A program made the position numbers and the translations under genes. This document shows, in pieces, positions 55,267 to 63,482 of a stretch of DNA of 64,000 bases. Source of the stretch: Ancylobacter crimeensis (GTDB taxonomy: Bacteria; Pseudomonadota; Alphaproteobacteria; Rhizobiales; Xanthobacteraceae); NCBI RefSeq assembly GCF_023016805.1, contig NZ_JALKCH010000004.1, positions 186,001 through 250,000 on the forward strand, written 5' to 3'. The notes under the pieces are model-generated. The model searched no databases. It worked only from the letters and a program-made list of their open reading frames with translations, and was not told where the DNA came from. How positions within the stretch are numbered: the stretch's first letter is position 1; every line of letters begins with the position of its first letter.

Positions 55267-56553
55267 TTACTCCTTCACCGGACCGGTGGCCGGCGTGCCG
55301 GCGTAGGCGAAATTGTGCCCTTTGATCGGCAGGGCACCCTCCTTGCCGCGGTCCTTCACCTCGCCGGTCGTCTCGTCGATGGTGACCTCGACCGGCATCA
55401 CGTCCGCTCCGGGCTTCACGAACTGGCTGCCCTCCACCACGATCCGATCACCGTCGGCCACGCCGCTCTGCACGAGCCAGTTGTTGCCGACGCTGCGCCC
55501 CACAGTGAGGACGCGCTGCTCGATCTTGTTGTCGGCGGTGACCACGAGGGCGATCGGCTCGCCGCGGGTGTTTCGGGTCACGCCTCGCTGGGGCACGAGG
55601 AAGCTGTTGGGAGCGACGCCCTCCTCGACGATGGCGCGGACATACATGCCCGGCAGCAGCAGCCGGTCCGGGTTGGGGAAGGTCGCCCGCACGCCGAAGG
55701 TGCCGGTGGTCTCGTCCACATAGGCGGAGGCGAATTCCAGCGTGCCGTCATGGGGATAAATGGTGCCGTTGTCGAGTTTCAGCCGCACCTTCACATCCTT
55801 GCCGGAGATCTTGATGCGTCCGGCGTCGATGGCCTGACGCAGGTTCAGCAGGTTGGTGCTGGACTGGGTCACGTCGACATTGATGGGATCGAGCGTGCGG
55901 ATGGTGGTCAGGGCGGTGTCCTGGCTGGCGGTCACCAGCGCGCCCGGGGTCAGCGAGGATTTGTCGATGCGCCCGTTGATCGGTGCGGTGATGCGGGTGC
56001 GATCGAGATTGATGCGCGCCGTCTCGACGCTGGCCTTTGCCGAAGCCACGTCGGCAGTCGCCTGGGCGAGCGAGGCGATGGCATCGTCATTGTCCTGTTT
56101 GCTGACGGCGTTCTGCTTGATCAGGCCGGCATAGCGATCGACCTTGGACTGCGCGCTCGGCACGGCGGCCTCCGCCTTGGCCTGCGCCGCCACGGCGCTG
56201 TCGAAGCTGGCCTGATAGCTGGCCGGATCGATCTGGTAGAGCGGATCGCCAGCTTTCACCTCACTGCCTTCCTGGAAGATGCGATCCTTGATGATGCCGT
56301 CCACCTGCGGGCGTACCTCCGCGACCAGCGAGGCCGTGGTGCGCCCCGGCAGTTCCGCGGTGATCGCGACGGATTGCGGGTGCAGCGTGACGACGCCGAC
56401 CTGCGGTCGGGCCTGGCCGGCGGTCGGGCCGGCTGGTGCGGATTGCTCCTTGCAGCCGGCAAGGATGACGAGGCAGGCGAGGCCGGCAACGAACGGGCCG
56501 GCGGCGCGGCGAAGGCGAAAGCCGGTGCGGCCGGAATAAGCGGGCGACGACAC
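55267..56553 (-). CDS. RND efflux periplasmic adaptor (AcrA-like lipoprotein)
   Basis: A 428-residue membrane fusion protein. The GTG start at 56553 has GGGAG six bases upstream and yields a signal with lipobox LAGC (Cys34). Then come the lipoyl/barrel-sandwich halves (LPGRTTASLVAEVRPQVDGI near 70-90; INLDRTRITAPINGRI near 178-193) around an alpha-hairpin, followed by beta-barrel and membrane-proximal domains. It is the first gene of the adaptor-pump-channel operon, behind a good sigma70-type promoter, and is divergent from the TetR gene. Confidence 0.95.
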   Translation of the reverse strand: MSSPAYSGRTGFRLRRAAGPFVAGLACLVILAGCKEQSAPAGPTAGQARPQVGVVTLHPQSVAITAELPGRTTASLVAEVRPQVDGIIKDRIFQEGSEVKAGDPLYQIDPASYQASFDSAVAAQAKAEAAVPSAQSKVDRYAGLIKQNAVSKQDNDDAIASLAQATADVASAKASVETARINLDRTRITAPINGRIDKSSLTPGALVTASQDTALTTIRTLDPINVDVTQSSTNLLNLRQAIDAGRIKISGKDVKVRLKLDNGTIYPHDGTLEFASAYVDETTGTFGVRATFPNPDRLLLPGMYVRAIVEEGVAPNSFLVPQRGVTRNTRGEPIALVVTADNKIEQRVLTVGRSVGNNWLVQSGVADGDRIVVEGSQFVKPGADVMPVEVTIDETTGEVKDRGKEGALPIKGHNFAYAGTPATGPVKE

Positions 56554-56587
56554 AGGACGCTCCCTATTTACGAAACTTGAAAGTATC

Positions 56588-56615
56588 CTTATTTCAGTGA
56601 CGAACGGATTGTCAA
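56588..56615 (-). promoter_or_regulatory. Sigma70-type promoter of the efflux operon
   Basis: On the minus strand TTGACA (56615-56610), a 16-bp spacer and AATAAG (56593-56588). This is a perfect -35 and a 4/6 -10 within the 116-bp gap shared with the divergent TetR gene, where the repressor would be expected to bind. Confidence 0.55.
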
Positions 56616-56669
56616 TTCGCCGGGCTGTGGGAAAGCGCTGGGCGGATATCGGCATCGGATGGCGGGGAC

Positions 56670-57317
56670 ATGGATAAGCACGCACAGATTGAGGATACAC
56701 CACGCGGCCGCGGCCGGCCCAAGACTGTTTCCGACGAGGCCCAGCGCAAGCGCATCATAGAGGCCGCCTTCGCCTTGCTGTGCGAGGAAGGCTATGGCCG
56801 TATGACGATGGACGATGTCGCGGCGCACTGCCGGATGTCGAAGAAGACGCTCTACCGGCTCTTCCCGGGCAAGCTCGCGCTGTTCTCCGCGGTGACCGAC
56901 TCCCACCGCGAAACCATGATCGACCTGCGTCGCGGCCGCGATGACCTTCCCCTCGTGGAATCGCTCACGCGCATCTTCCTGTGCGACACCAGTGTTGCCG
57001 ACGATCGCGCGCGTGCCGCCTTCATCCGCGTGGTGATGGTCGAGTGCGAGCGTTATCCCGAACTGAAAGCGGTGGTAGAGGAGCGCGGCCGTGACATGAC
57101 CCATGCCGAGCTCACCGCCTGGATCGAGCGGCAGAACGCGCTGGGGCGGATGGCGGTCGAGGACAGCCGGATCGCCGCGCGCATGCTCATGGACATCGTT
57201 TTCAACCCGTTGGTACGCAGCAGCGAAGGGCATCACTGGCCCGGCTTCGGCGAGCCCCGCGCCTATGTGCGGCGCTGCCTGGAGCTGTTCATCGAAGGTG
57301 CCCGTCCACGCGCGTGA
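56670..57317 (+). CDS. TetR/AcrR family transcriptional regulator
   Basis: A 215-residue repressor-type protein. A basic GRGRPKT tail precedes the DNA-binding domain (about 20-70): AFALLCEEGYGRMTMDDVAA, then the recognition helix region CRMSKKTLYRLFPGKLALF. The C-terminal half (80-210) is the ligand domain. Its position, divergent from the RND operon with a 116-bp shared gap, makes it the probable local regulator of the pump, by analogy with acrR-acrAB. It is convergent with the amidoligase remnant. Confidence 0.92.
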   Translation: MDKHAQIEDTPRGRGRPKTVSDEAQRKRIIEAAFALLCEEGYGRMTMDDVAAHCRMSKKTLYRLFPGKLALFSAVTDSHRETMIDLRRGRDDLPLVESLTRIFLCDTSVADDRARAAFIRVVMVECERYPELKAVVEERGRDMTHAELTAWIERQNALGRMAVEDSRIAARMLMDIVFNPLVRSSEGHHWPGFGEPRAYVRRCLELFIEGARPRA

Positions 57318-57337
57318 ATGTCTACGTGCGGATGCCC

Positions 57338-58338
57338 TCAGCGCGTGATGGGGGCCGGCATCAGCCCCGTGCCGTCGATCCATCTGCCGTCGCGACGGGC
57401 GGCGGAGAGGTGGGCAAGGGCAGCTTCGTCGCCGCTCAGCCTTTCGACGGCGAGCCAGCGCTGCCAGTCCCCGGCGATGCTCCAGCCCGGTTTGCCGACG
57501 AAAGCGCGCGGCAGCCGGTAGTGGAAGGAAGGGCGCGGCTTCACCTTGCCCGATATGCGCGCTTCAATGTCCGCCGGCCCGTAATGGCGCAGCAACGGAA
57601 GCAGGTCGAGGCTGCGCTTTCGGGTCGGGTTGGCATGCACATAGTCGGCGGCAAGGCCGGCGAGAGTCGGCCAGTAACTGGGCGCCAGCACCTTCCGCAC
57701 ATAAGCAGCAGGAAAGGGAGACGGCTGGTGCAGCCGCCCCGCGAGATCGGGCGCCACCTCCCGTCGCAACCACGGCTCCAGGAGGAGAAACGCCTTCAGC
57801 ACCGCCGCGATGCGCCGGGCATCGGGCTCCGCCTGCTCGATGTTGAAATGCAGCCCGAGCGAATCGAGCCACGATCCGCCACGCCCCCGCGCGCCAGCTT
57901 CGCGCAGAACATCGATGGCGGGAGCGAGCCGATCGAGTTCGTCGCTCGGCAATGGCGCGAAAACCAGCTCGCGGGGAACCAGCGGCGCAATCAGCCTGCC
58001 GAGCCATGCCGCCGGGCGAGCGGGCAGCCGCAGGCGCGGCGCCCCGATGGTGCGGTGCGGATGGACGTGACGGATGTCGAGCTCGATGCAGGCATCGGGC
58101 AGCCTGCTGCCTACAAGGGGACGGCGTGTGCATCTTCAACGCAGAGCGTTCCGCCGAAATGAACGGCCAACGCTTCGCCTGCGCGGCGGACGCCGAGCCC
58201 GGTGAACTCGATCTCGACGCCCACCCGGCGGATGGGCGCGGGATCGCTTGTTGAAACAGCGTGGGACCGCGTCGGGAGAGCCTCGCTGGCGAGGCTCTCC
58301 CTGTGGGCAGGCGCGGCGTCTTCCGCGAGGAACGTCAT
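57338..58338 (-). pseudogene. Amidoligase_2 family gene, split by a one-base frameshift
   Basis: The N-terminal part (start 58338) encodes RRVGVEIEFTGLGVRRAGEA, the metal/ATP-site start of the putative amidoligase family (glutamine-synthetase-like fold), and stops at a TAG near 58111. The next frame continues smoothly as PLVGSRLPDACIELDIRHVH and runs to 57338 through GSWLDSLGLHFNIEQAEPDA and WIDGTGLMPAP. Restoring one C in the CCCC run (58117-58120) joins both frames into about 333 residues. Either a real recent mutation or a sequencing error is possible. It starts 8 bp after glsB and probably shares its EcfG promoter. Confidence 0.75.
58274..58301. repeat. 28-bp perfect palindromic hairpin at the amidoligase 5' end
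   Basis: GGGAGAGCCTCGC and GCGAGGCTCTCCC form a 13-bp perfect stem with a 2-base centre. If the amidoligase starts at 58338 it lies in codons 13-22. If the true start is later, it would be a leader hairpin after glsB. There is no U-run. Confidence 0.65.
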
Positions 58339-58345
58339 CAACCCG

Positions 58346-58597
58346 CTAGCCGCGGATCGCACGGGCGCCCCAGATGAGGATGCAGGCGCCGACGATGCCC
58401 GCGATCAGATAGCCCAGCCAGCCGGCAAAGCTGACGCCCAGCATGCCGAAGATGGCGCTGGCGATGGCGGCGCCGATAATGCCGAGAATGATGTTCATGA
58501 ACACGCCGGTGTCGCTTTTCATGACACCGGAGGCGATCCACCCGGCGAGACCGCCGATGATGATGGCGGCAATCCAGCCGATTTGAGCGTCTTCCAT
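58346..58597 (-). CDS. GlsB/YeaQ/YmgE family stress-response membrane protein
   Basis: An 83-residue transglycosylase-associated-type protein with three Gly-rich membrane segments (about 5-25, 30-52, 55-80): IGWIAAIIIGGLAGWIASGV, NIILGIIGAAIASAIFG and LGYLIAGIVGACILIWGA. Such proteins are induced by general stress; their mechanism is unknown. GGGGGA lies about seven bases before the ATG at 58597, and an exact EcfG-type promoter lies 47 bp upstream. The split amidoligase gene follows in the same transcript. Confidence 0.92.
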   Translation of the reverse strand: MEDAQIGWIAAIIIGGLAGWIASGVMKSDTGVFMNIILGIIGAAIASAIFGMLGVSFAGWLGYLIAGIVGACILIWGARAIRG

Positions 58598-58988
58598 GGA
58601 ATATCCCCCTTGTTGCGCGCGGCCGGTCCGGCCCCGCCAGATCAACGGCGGTGTGGCAGCAAGGTTCCATGGTAGGGGTGGAGGACGCAGCGCCTTGGTG
58701 CAGCGTCTCCCCATCCTGTCATCCCGGACGGCAAGGCCGATCCAGGATCGTGCGGCTCTCGAGGCGAGGCGTGGCGGCCCTGTGGCGTGTGAAGAAGGTC
58801 TGCCCGGTCTTTCGTGATCCCGGCTCTCCGGCTGCACCTACAGCTGGGATGGCGGGCGATGAGCGAGCCTTGTGCCCCGCTCGCCTCGCGCATCGTCATG
58901 CCCGGGCGTGGGCCAGGCCGGGGCGCCCGCGACCTCAGCTCGCGACGCCATGGCCCCGCGAGCGGCCTCTCGCGCCCTTCGTCGGCGT
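58598..58988. repeat. 391-bp gap with promoter and degenerate repeat unit
   Basis: The left part carries the glsB promoter. From 58718 the gap is repeat-derived: a GTCATCCCGG arm, then GAAGAAGGTC and GATCCCGGCTCTCCGGCT (about 58790-58840) matching the unit at 17245-17312, then a further CGTCATGCCCGGGCGTG block near 58895. No gene is supported. Confidence 0.55.
58644..58668 (-). promoter_or_regulatory. EcfG-type promoter of glsB
   Basis: On the minus strand GGAAC (58668-58664), a 16-bp spacer, then CGTT (58647-58644), 47 bp ahead of the glsB ATG. Exact consensus match. Confidence 0.75.
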
Positions 58989-60590
58989 TCAGACGCCGAG
59001 CGCGCTGCCATCCTTGCGAGGGTCGGAGCCGCCGATCAGGCAGCCGCGGGCGGCGTCCACCATGATCATCTGCGATCCGCCAAGCGGTTCGACGGCGTGG
59101 GTCAGTTGGTGGCCGCGCGCGGAAAGGTCGGCGAACACCGCCTCGCCATGGGCCGGCTCGACATCGAGCGTGCCGTTGAAGGCGAAGGAACGCGGTGCGT
59201 CCATCGCCGCCTGGGGGTCGAGGCCACGGTCGAAGATACCGGAAATGAGCGCCGCCTGGCCCGCCGCCTGATACTGCCCGCCCATCACGCCGAACACCGC
59301 CAGCGCCTCCCCGTCCTTGCGCAGGAGGCCGGGGATGATCGTGTGCAGCGGGCGTTTGCGCGGCCCGATGGCGTTGGGATGACCCTCGATCAGCCGGAAC
59401 GAGGCGCCGCGCGAATGCAGCAGCACGCCGGTGTCCGGCACCAGTCGCGTCGAGCCGAAGGCGTGGAAGATCGAGTTGATGAAGGACACCATGTTGCCCT
59501 CGCGGTCCACCGCGCAGACATAGACCGTGTCCTTGTGTTCCGGCTCGTTCCACAACACCGGCGGCTGGGCGCGGTCCATGCGGATGCGCGCGGCGAGCTG
59601 GGCGGTGGTCTGCGGGGCGAGCAGCGTCTCGACCGGCATCGTCATGGTCGCCGGATCGGAGAGATAGGCGTCGCGGTGCAGATAGGCGAGCTTGGTCGCC
59701 TCTGCATGGATGTGCACCCGGTCGGCCATCGGCACATCGGGGCCGAGGTCGAAATGGGACAGAATGCCGAGGATCATCAGGGCGATGACGCCCTGGCCGT
59801 TGGGCGGGCATTCCTCCACCGTGATGCCGCGGTAATTCGCCGAAATCGGCGTGGTGTAGAACGCCGCGTCCTTGCCCTCGGCGAAGTCTTCCTCGGTGTG
59901 CAGGCCGCCGAGGCTGTTCAGGTGCCTCACGATCTTCGCGGCGATTTCGCCTTCATAGAGCGCCGAGGCGCCCTTCGCGGCGATGGCTTCCAGCCGGTCG
60001 GCAAGGAGCGGCTGTGCGTGGCGGTCGCCCGCCTTCGGGGCGTGGCCGCCGGGCAGGAACAGAGCGCTCGCATAGGGGTCGCCCTTCAGGATCTCGGCCT
60101 CATCCAGCCAGTCGAACTGCACGCGCGGCAGCACCGGATAGCCGTTGCGGGCATAGTCGACGGCGCGGGCGAAGAGGCGGCCGAGCTCCAGTCGGCCGTA
60201 ATCGCCATGCAGCTTCATCCATGCCGAAACCGCGCCCGGTACGGTGACGGCGTGGGCACTGGTGCGCGGGATCTCACCGGTGACGCCGGCAGCGGCGAGA
60301 GCCGCGACGCTGGCAGCCGCCGGAGCGCGGCCGCTGCCGTTGAGCGCGACGGTGGGCTTGCCCTTGGGCGCGTAGAGGATGAAGGCGTCGCCGGCGATCC
60401 CTGTCATGTGCGGGTCGACCACGCATTGTGTCGCCACCGCCGCGAGTGCGGCGTCGACCGCGCTGCCGCCGGCATTCAGGATTTCGAGGCCGGCTGCCGT
60501 CGCGAAGGGGTGGGAGGTCGCGATCATCGCATCGCGGGCAAGAACCGGCGGGCGGCGGGGGCCGAAGAAATCACGGCGGTCGAGCGACAT
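58989..60590 (-). CDS. Gamma-glutamyltransferase family protein, no signal peptide
   Basis: A 533-residue GGT-family Ntn hydrolase beginning MSLDRRDFFGPRRPPVLARD with no export signal, unlike the GGT at 41239. IATSHPFATAAGLEILNAGG is near 25-45, the candidate catalytic Thr (about 355) lies in HKDTVYVCAVDREGNMVSF, and GVMGGQYQAAGQAALISGIF is near 435. The family includes cytoplasmic acylases and cephalosporin-acylase-like or gamma-glutamyl-polyamine enzymes, so glutathione need not be the substrate. AAGGA lies 12 bases before the ATG. It shares only distant identity with the first GGT. Confidence 0.93.
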   Translation of the reverse strand: MSLDRRDFFGPRRPPVLARDAMIATSHPFATAAGLEILNAGGSAVDAALAAVATQCVVDPHMTGIAGDAFILYAPKGKPTVALNGSGRAPAAASVAALAAAGVTGEIPRTSAHAVTVPGAVSAWMKLHGDYGRLELGRLFARAVDYARNGYPVLPRVQFDWLDEAEILKGDPYASALFLPGGHAPKAGDRHAQPLLADRLEAIAAKGASALYEGEIAAKIVRHLNSLGGLHTEEDFAEGKDAAFYTTPISANYRGITVEECPPNGQGVIALMILGILSHFDLGPDVPMADRVHIHAEATKLAYLHRDAYLSDPATMTMPVETLLAPQTTAQLAARIRMDRAQPPVLWNEPEHKDTVYVCAVDREGNMVSFINSIFHAFGSTRLVPDTGVLLHSRGASFRLIEGHPNAIGPRKRPLHTIIPGLLRKDGEALAVFGVMGGQYQAAGQAALISGIFDRGLDPQAAMDAPRSFAFNGTLDVEPAHGEAVFADLSARGHQLTHAVEPLGGSQMIMVDAARGCLIGGSDPRKDGSALGV

Positions 60591-60815
60591 CACGGCAGGC
60601 ATCCTTGGCAAGCTGGCGAACGAAGGTGCCCTTTCTCCCGCTCCGGGCGCGCTCCTGCAAGGGCGCTCTGGTTGTCCCGCACCGCTTTCGCCGTGCGTGC
60701 GACATTTCTTCACCGAGCATTAAGCATCGACGCGGGATTTCGCCGCCGTTCCGGAACGTCAGGCTCGCCGGACGCTTGTCGTTCGGAGAGGATCAACGCA
60801 ACCGGAGACGAGGCC

Positions 60816-61148
60816 ATGCAGAACCCGTTGCAGTCCTGTGCCGCGATGCTGTCGCAACTGGTCCGCACCACGCCGCGACTCGAGCGCCCGTCCGCCGCAC
60901 GCGAGGGCGCCTATGGCGAGGCGGGCTGGCTGCTCAGCCGCAACACTCTGGCAGCAACAGCCCGCTATCGCCTCGGCGACGGCACCGGCACGCTGGAGAG
61001 CGAGGTGGCGACCCTTCTGGAGGTCGAGCAGGCGGGCCGTGGCGTGCTGGTTCTGGCGGACGGCCGTGCCCTCGACATCGTCCTGCAACGCACCGGCACG
61101 GCGGTGGCGGCCTTCACCGTGCTCGGCGAACGGCGCCAGATGAGCTGA
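60816..61148 (+). CDS. Hypothetical protein (110 residues)
   Basis: A soluble protein I cannot name. It starts MQNPLQSCAAMLSQLVRTTP. Residues 36-110 look like a small beta-rich domain (ARYRLGDGTGTLESEVATLL, RGVLVLADGRALDIVLQRTG, TAVAAFTVLGERRQMS), somewhat like a compact sensor or PilZ-type barrel without its motifs. GGAG and GAGG lie just before the ATG. It is divergent from the second GGT gene and convergent with the next ORF. Confidence 0.7.
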   Translation: MQNPLQSCAAMLSQLVRTTPRLERPSAAREGAYGEAGWLLSRNTLAATARYRLGDGTGTLESEVATLLEVEQAGRGVLVLADGRALDIVLQRTGTAVAAFTVLGERRQMS

Positions 61149-61164
61149 GGGCGCACTGGCATCC

Positions 61165-62016
61165 TCAGCCGAGGCTGCCGGCGGCGAGATTGATGATGAG
61201 AATGCGCTGTGCGTTCGCCGGGGTCGTATCGACCGGCACCTGTTCGAGCTGGAGCTTCGGATAGGAGGAGCGCAGGCCCCCGACCAGTTTCTGCGCCATC
61301 GCCTTCGCGGCCGGATGGAAGGAGAGCGATGAACCGGGCGGCTCGAACAGGGCGTCGGCGGATATGCCCACCTCGAAGCCCATCCCCTCCAGCGTCTTCT
61401 GCAACCGCGCCAGCTTGTCCTTCGAGAACCGGTCCGGCGCGGTGAAGACGCGCACCGTGTAGCCGGAGCCGGGCAGGGTGGGGGCGGGCGGCGCAGGTGC
61501 TGCGGCGTCAGAGGATGACGCGGCCGCGCTCGCATCGGCGGGGGGCAGGGGGTTGATGGCTGCCGCCGTCTGCGGCAGCGGAGGCATCGGCACCGGCGCG
61601 CTGGCCGGAGCAGCGGATGCCTCGGATGCTGCGGGTCCGCCCTGCGCCGGAGCGCTGTCTGCTGGAGCTGCGGATGCCGGTGCCGCCGCTATTGAGGCGG
61701 CGGGCGCGGTGGGGGCTTCGGGCGGCGGGGCGGGTTGCGGTGGAAAGGTGGGGATAGGCGCCGCCTTGATCTGCGCGAGCGTGTCGCGCAGGCCGTCCTG
61801 CGCCTGTTCTATCGCAGCAAGCCGCCTGTCGAGGGCATCGACACGGTGGATGAGGTAGAAGGTCGCTCCGCCGAGTGCGATGAGCAGCAGCAGCGAGCAG
61901 GTGCCGAGCACGATGCTCCACACATTCTCGCTGTGGCGGGCCACGGGCGGACGAGGCTGCGGGCGAGGCTGCGGACGCGGGTTCGGATTGTCGGGCAAGG
62001 TCGGCATCATGTCCAT
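61165..62016 (-). CDS. Single-pass membrane protein with Pro/Ala linker, hypothetical
   Basis: A 283-residue protein: a cytoplasmic Pro/Arg/Gln tail (1-30), one membrane segment (VLGTCSLLLLIALGGATFYL, about 36-56), a short coiled coil (VDALDRRLAAIEQAQDGLRD, 59-80), a 95-residue Ala/Pro linker and a folded C-terminal region (about 190-283, SGYTVRVFTAPDRFSKDKLA onward) that looks SPOR-like in layout. SPOR domains bind denuded septal glycan, but the motif is not clear enough to call. Three Met codons cluster at the start with no strong ribosome site. Confidence 0.7.
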   Translation of the reverse strand: MDMMPTLPDNPNPRPQPRPQPRPPVARHSENVWSIVLGTCSLLLLIALGGATFYLIHRVDALDRRLAAIEQAQDGLRDTLAQIKAAPIPTFPPQPAPPPEAPTAPAASIAAAPASAAPADSAPAQGGPAASEASAAPASAPVPMPPLPQTAAAINPLPPADASAAASSSDAAAPAPPAPTLPGSGYTVRVFTAPDRFSKDKLARLQKTLEGMGFEVGISADALFEPPGSSLSFHPAAKAMAQKLVGGLRSSYPKLQLEQVPVDTTPANAQRILIINLAAGSLG

Positions 62017-62099
62017 TGAGATACGCGCGACGACGAGACGGAGTTGGCGCGGGCCATCCTAGAGGATGCCGGCCGCCCCCGCGACCCTTCGGAGCCGTA

Positions 62100-63482
62100 T
62101 CACCGGGCCGAGGCGGTTTTCACCACGGTGATGTCCAGCTTCTTCACCCGGTGCCACAGGCTGCGCTCATTGATGCCGAGCAGCTCCGCCGCCTTCACCT
62201 GCACGCCATCCACCTGCTTCAGCGCCGCGAGGATCTGCCTGCGCTCGTAGTCGGCGAGTGCGGCGTCGAGGTCGATGGGGAAGGACGGCTGGTCGGTGCG
62301 CGGTGCCTGTCGCTCGAAGAGATAGGGCGGCAGGTCGGAGGCTTCGATCACCCCGCCGCGCGCGGAGATGAGGGAGCGTTCCACGCAGTTCTGCAATTCG
62401 CGGATATTGCCCGGCCAGCGATAGCTGGTGAGCGCGCGCACGGCGTCGGGGCTGAAGGCGACGTTGCGCCGGCCTAGCGAATAGCCGAGCTCGTCGGAAA
62501 AGCGCTTCAGCAGCGGGGGAATGTCCTCCACCCGCTCGCGCAAAGGCGGCAGAGCGATGGGGAAGACGGCGAGGCGATAATAGAGGTCCTCGCGGAAATC
62601 GCCGGAGGCGACCATCGCCTTGAGATCGCGATTGGTGGCGGCGACGATACGCACATCCGCTGCCCGGCTGGCGGTGGCGCCGACCGGTTCATAGGCCCGC
62701 TCCTGCAGCACGCGCAGGATCTTGGCCTGCAGGGCGAGCGGCATGTCGCCGACCTCGTCGAGGAACAGCGTGCCTCCCTCGGCCTGCGCGAAGCGCCCCG
62801 CGCGGTTGGCGACGGCTCCCGTGAAGCTGCCCTTCACATGGCCGAAGAACTCGCTTTCCAGAAGGTTCTCGGGGATCGCCGCGCAGTTCACCGCAACGAA
62901 GGGCTTTCGCTGGCGAGGGCTGTTGAAGTGGATGGCGCGGGCGACGACTTCCTTGCCGGTCCCGCTCTCCCCGGTGATGAGCACGGTGGTTTTCTGCTCG
63001 CACACTTCGCTGATCGCGCGGATCACCTTCTGGAAGCTGGCCGAGACGCCCAGCAACATGTCGAACTTGTAGCGGCCTGCCAGTTCCTGCCGCAACCGCT
63101 CATTGTCGCGCAGCGCGTCCTGCAGCTTGAGGGCGTTGGCGAGGGCGCGGTTGAGGTGGTCGATCTCGATGGGCTTGTCGATATAGTCGTGGGCACCGTC
63201 CTTGATCGCCTGCACGGCGTCGCGGACGGTGGAATAGGCGGTCATGATGATGACCGGCATGGTCGGATGCCGCCGCCTTATCTCGGTGAGCAGCGTCTGC
63301 CCGCTCATCCCCGGCATGCGCAGGTCGGTGAGCACGAGATCGACGCTTTCGCGCTCCAGCAGGTCGATTGCCGCGCTGCCGCTTTCCGCCGTGAGGGCTC
63401 GGTAGCCCTGCGCCTCCAGCGTCCCGCCGAGCACGTCCAGCAGCCGCACCTCGTCGTCAACGATCAGGATGGTGTGCGACAT
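62100..63482 (-). CDS. NtrC-family sigma54-dependent response regulator
   Basis: A 460-residue regulator. The receiver (1-120) has Asp53 in LVLTDLRMPG. The AAA+ domain (about 138-375) has Walker A GESGTGKE near 165, the sigma54-contact loop as FTGA in GSFTGAVAN near 210, Walker B GGTLFLDEVGD near 232 and sensor II WPGNIRELQN near 355. A Fis-type HTH (415-455) ends the protein. The ATG is at 63482 and overlaps the end of the kinase gene upstream by 26 bp, so it is coupled to it. It needs RpoN. The target genes are not visible here. Confidence 0.96.
   Translation of the reverse strand: MSHTILIVDDEVRLLDVLGGTLEAQGYRALTAESGSAAIDLLERESVDLVLTDLRMPGMSGQTLLTEIRRRHPTMPVIIMTAYSTVRDAVQAIKDGAHDYIDKPIEIDHLNRALANALKLQDALRDNERLRQELAGRYKFDMLLGVSASFQKVIRAISEVCEQKTTVLITGESGTGKEVVARAIHFNSPRQRKPFVAVNCAAIPENLLESEFFGHVKGSFTGAVANRAGRFAQAEGGTLFLDEVGDMPLALQAKILRVLQERAYEPVGATASRAADVRIVAATNRDLKAMVASGDFREDLYYRLAVFPIALPPLRERVEDIPPLLKRFSDELGYSLGRRNVAFSPDAVRALTSYRWPGNIRELQNCVERSLISARGGVIEASDLPPYLFERQAPRTDQPSFPIDLDAALADYERRQILAALKQVDGVQVKAAELLGINERSLWHRVKKLDITVVKTASAR

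Noticed and set aside
60740-60815. EcfG promoter for the gene at 60816 (GGAAC near 60752)
   Set aside because: GGAAC is present, but the first CGTT lies 22 bases later, outside the 16-17 bp spacing.
58872-61148. A 758-codon open frame on the plus strand
   Set aside because: Antisense to the GGT gene; only its last 110 codons, after a proper ribosome site at 60816, are kept as a gene.
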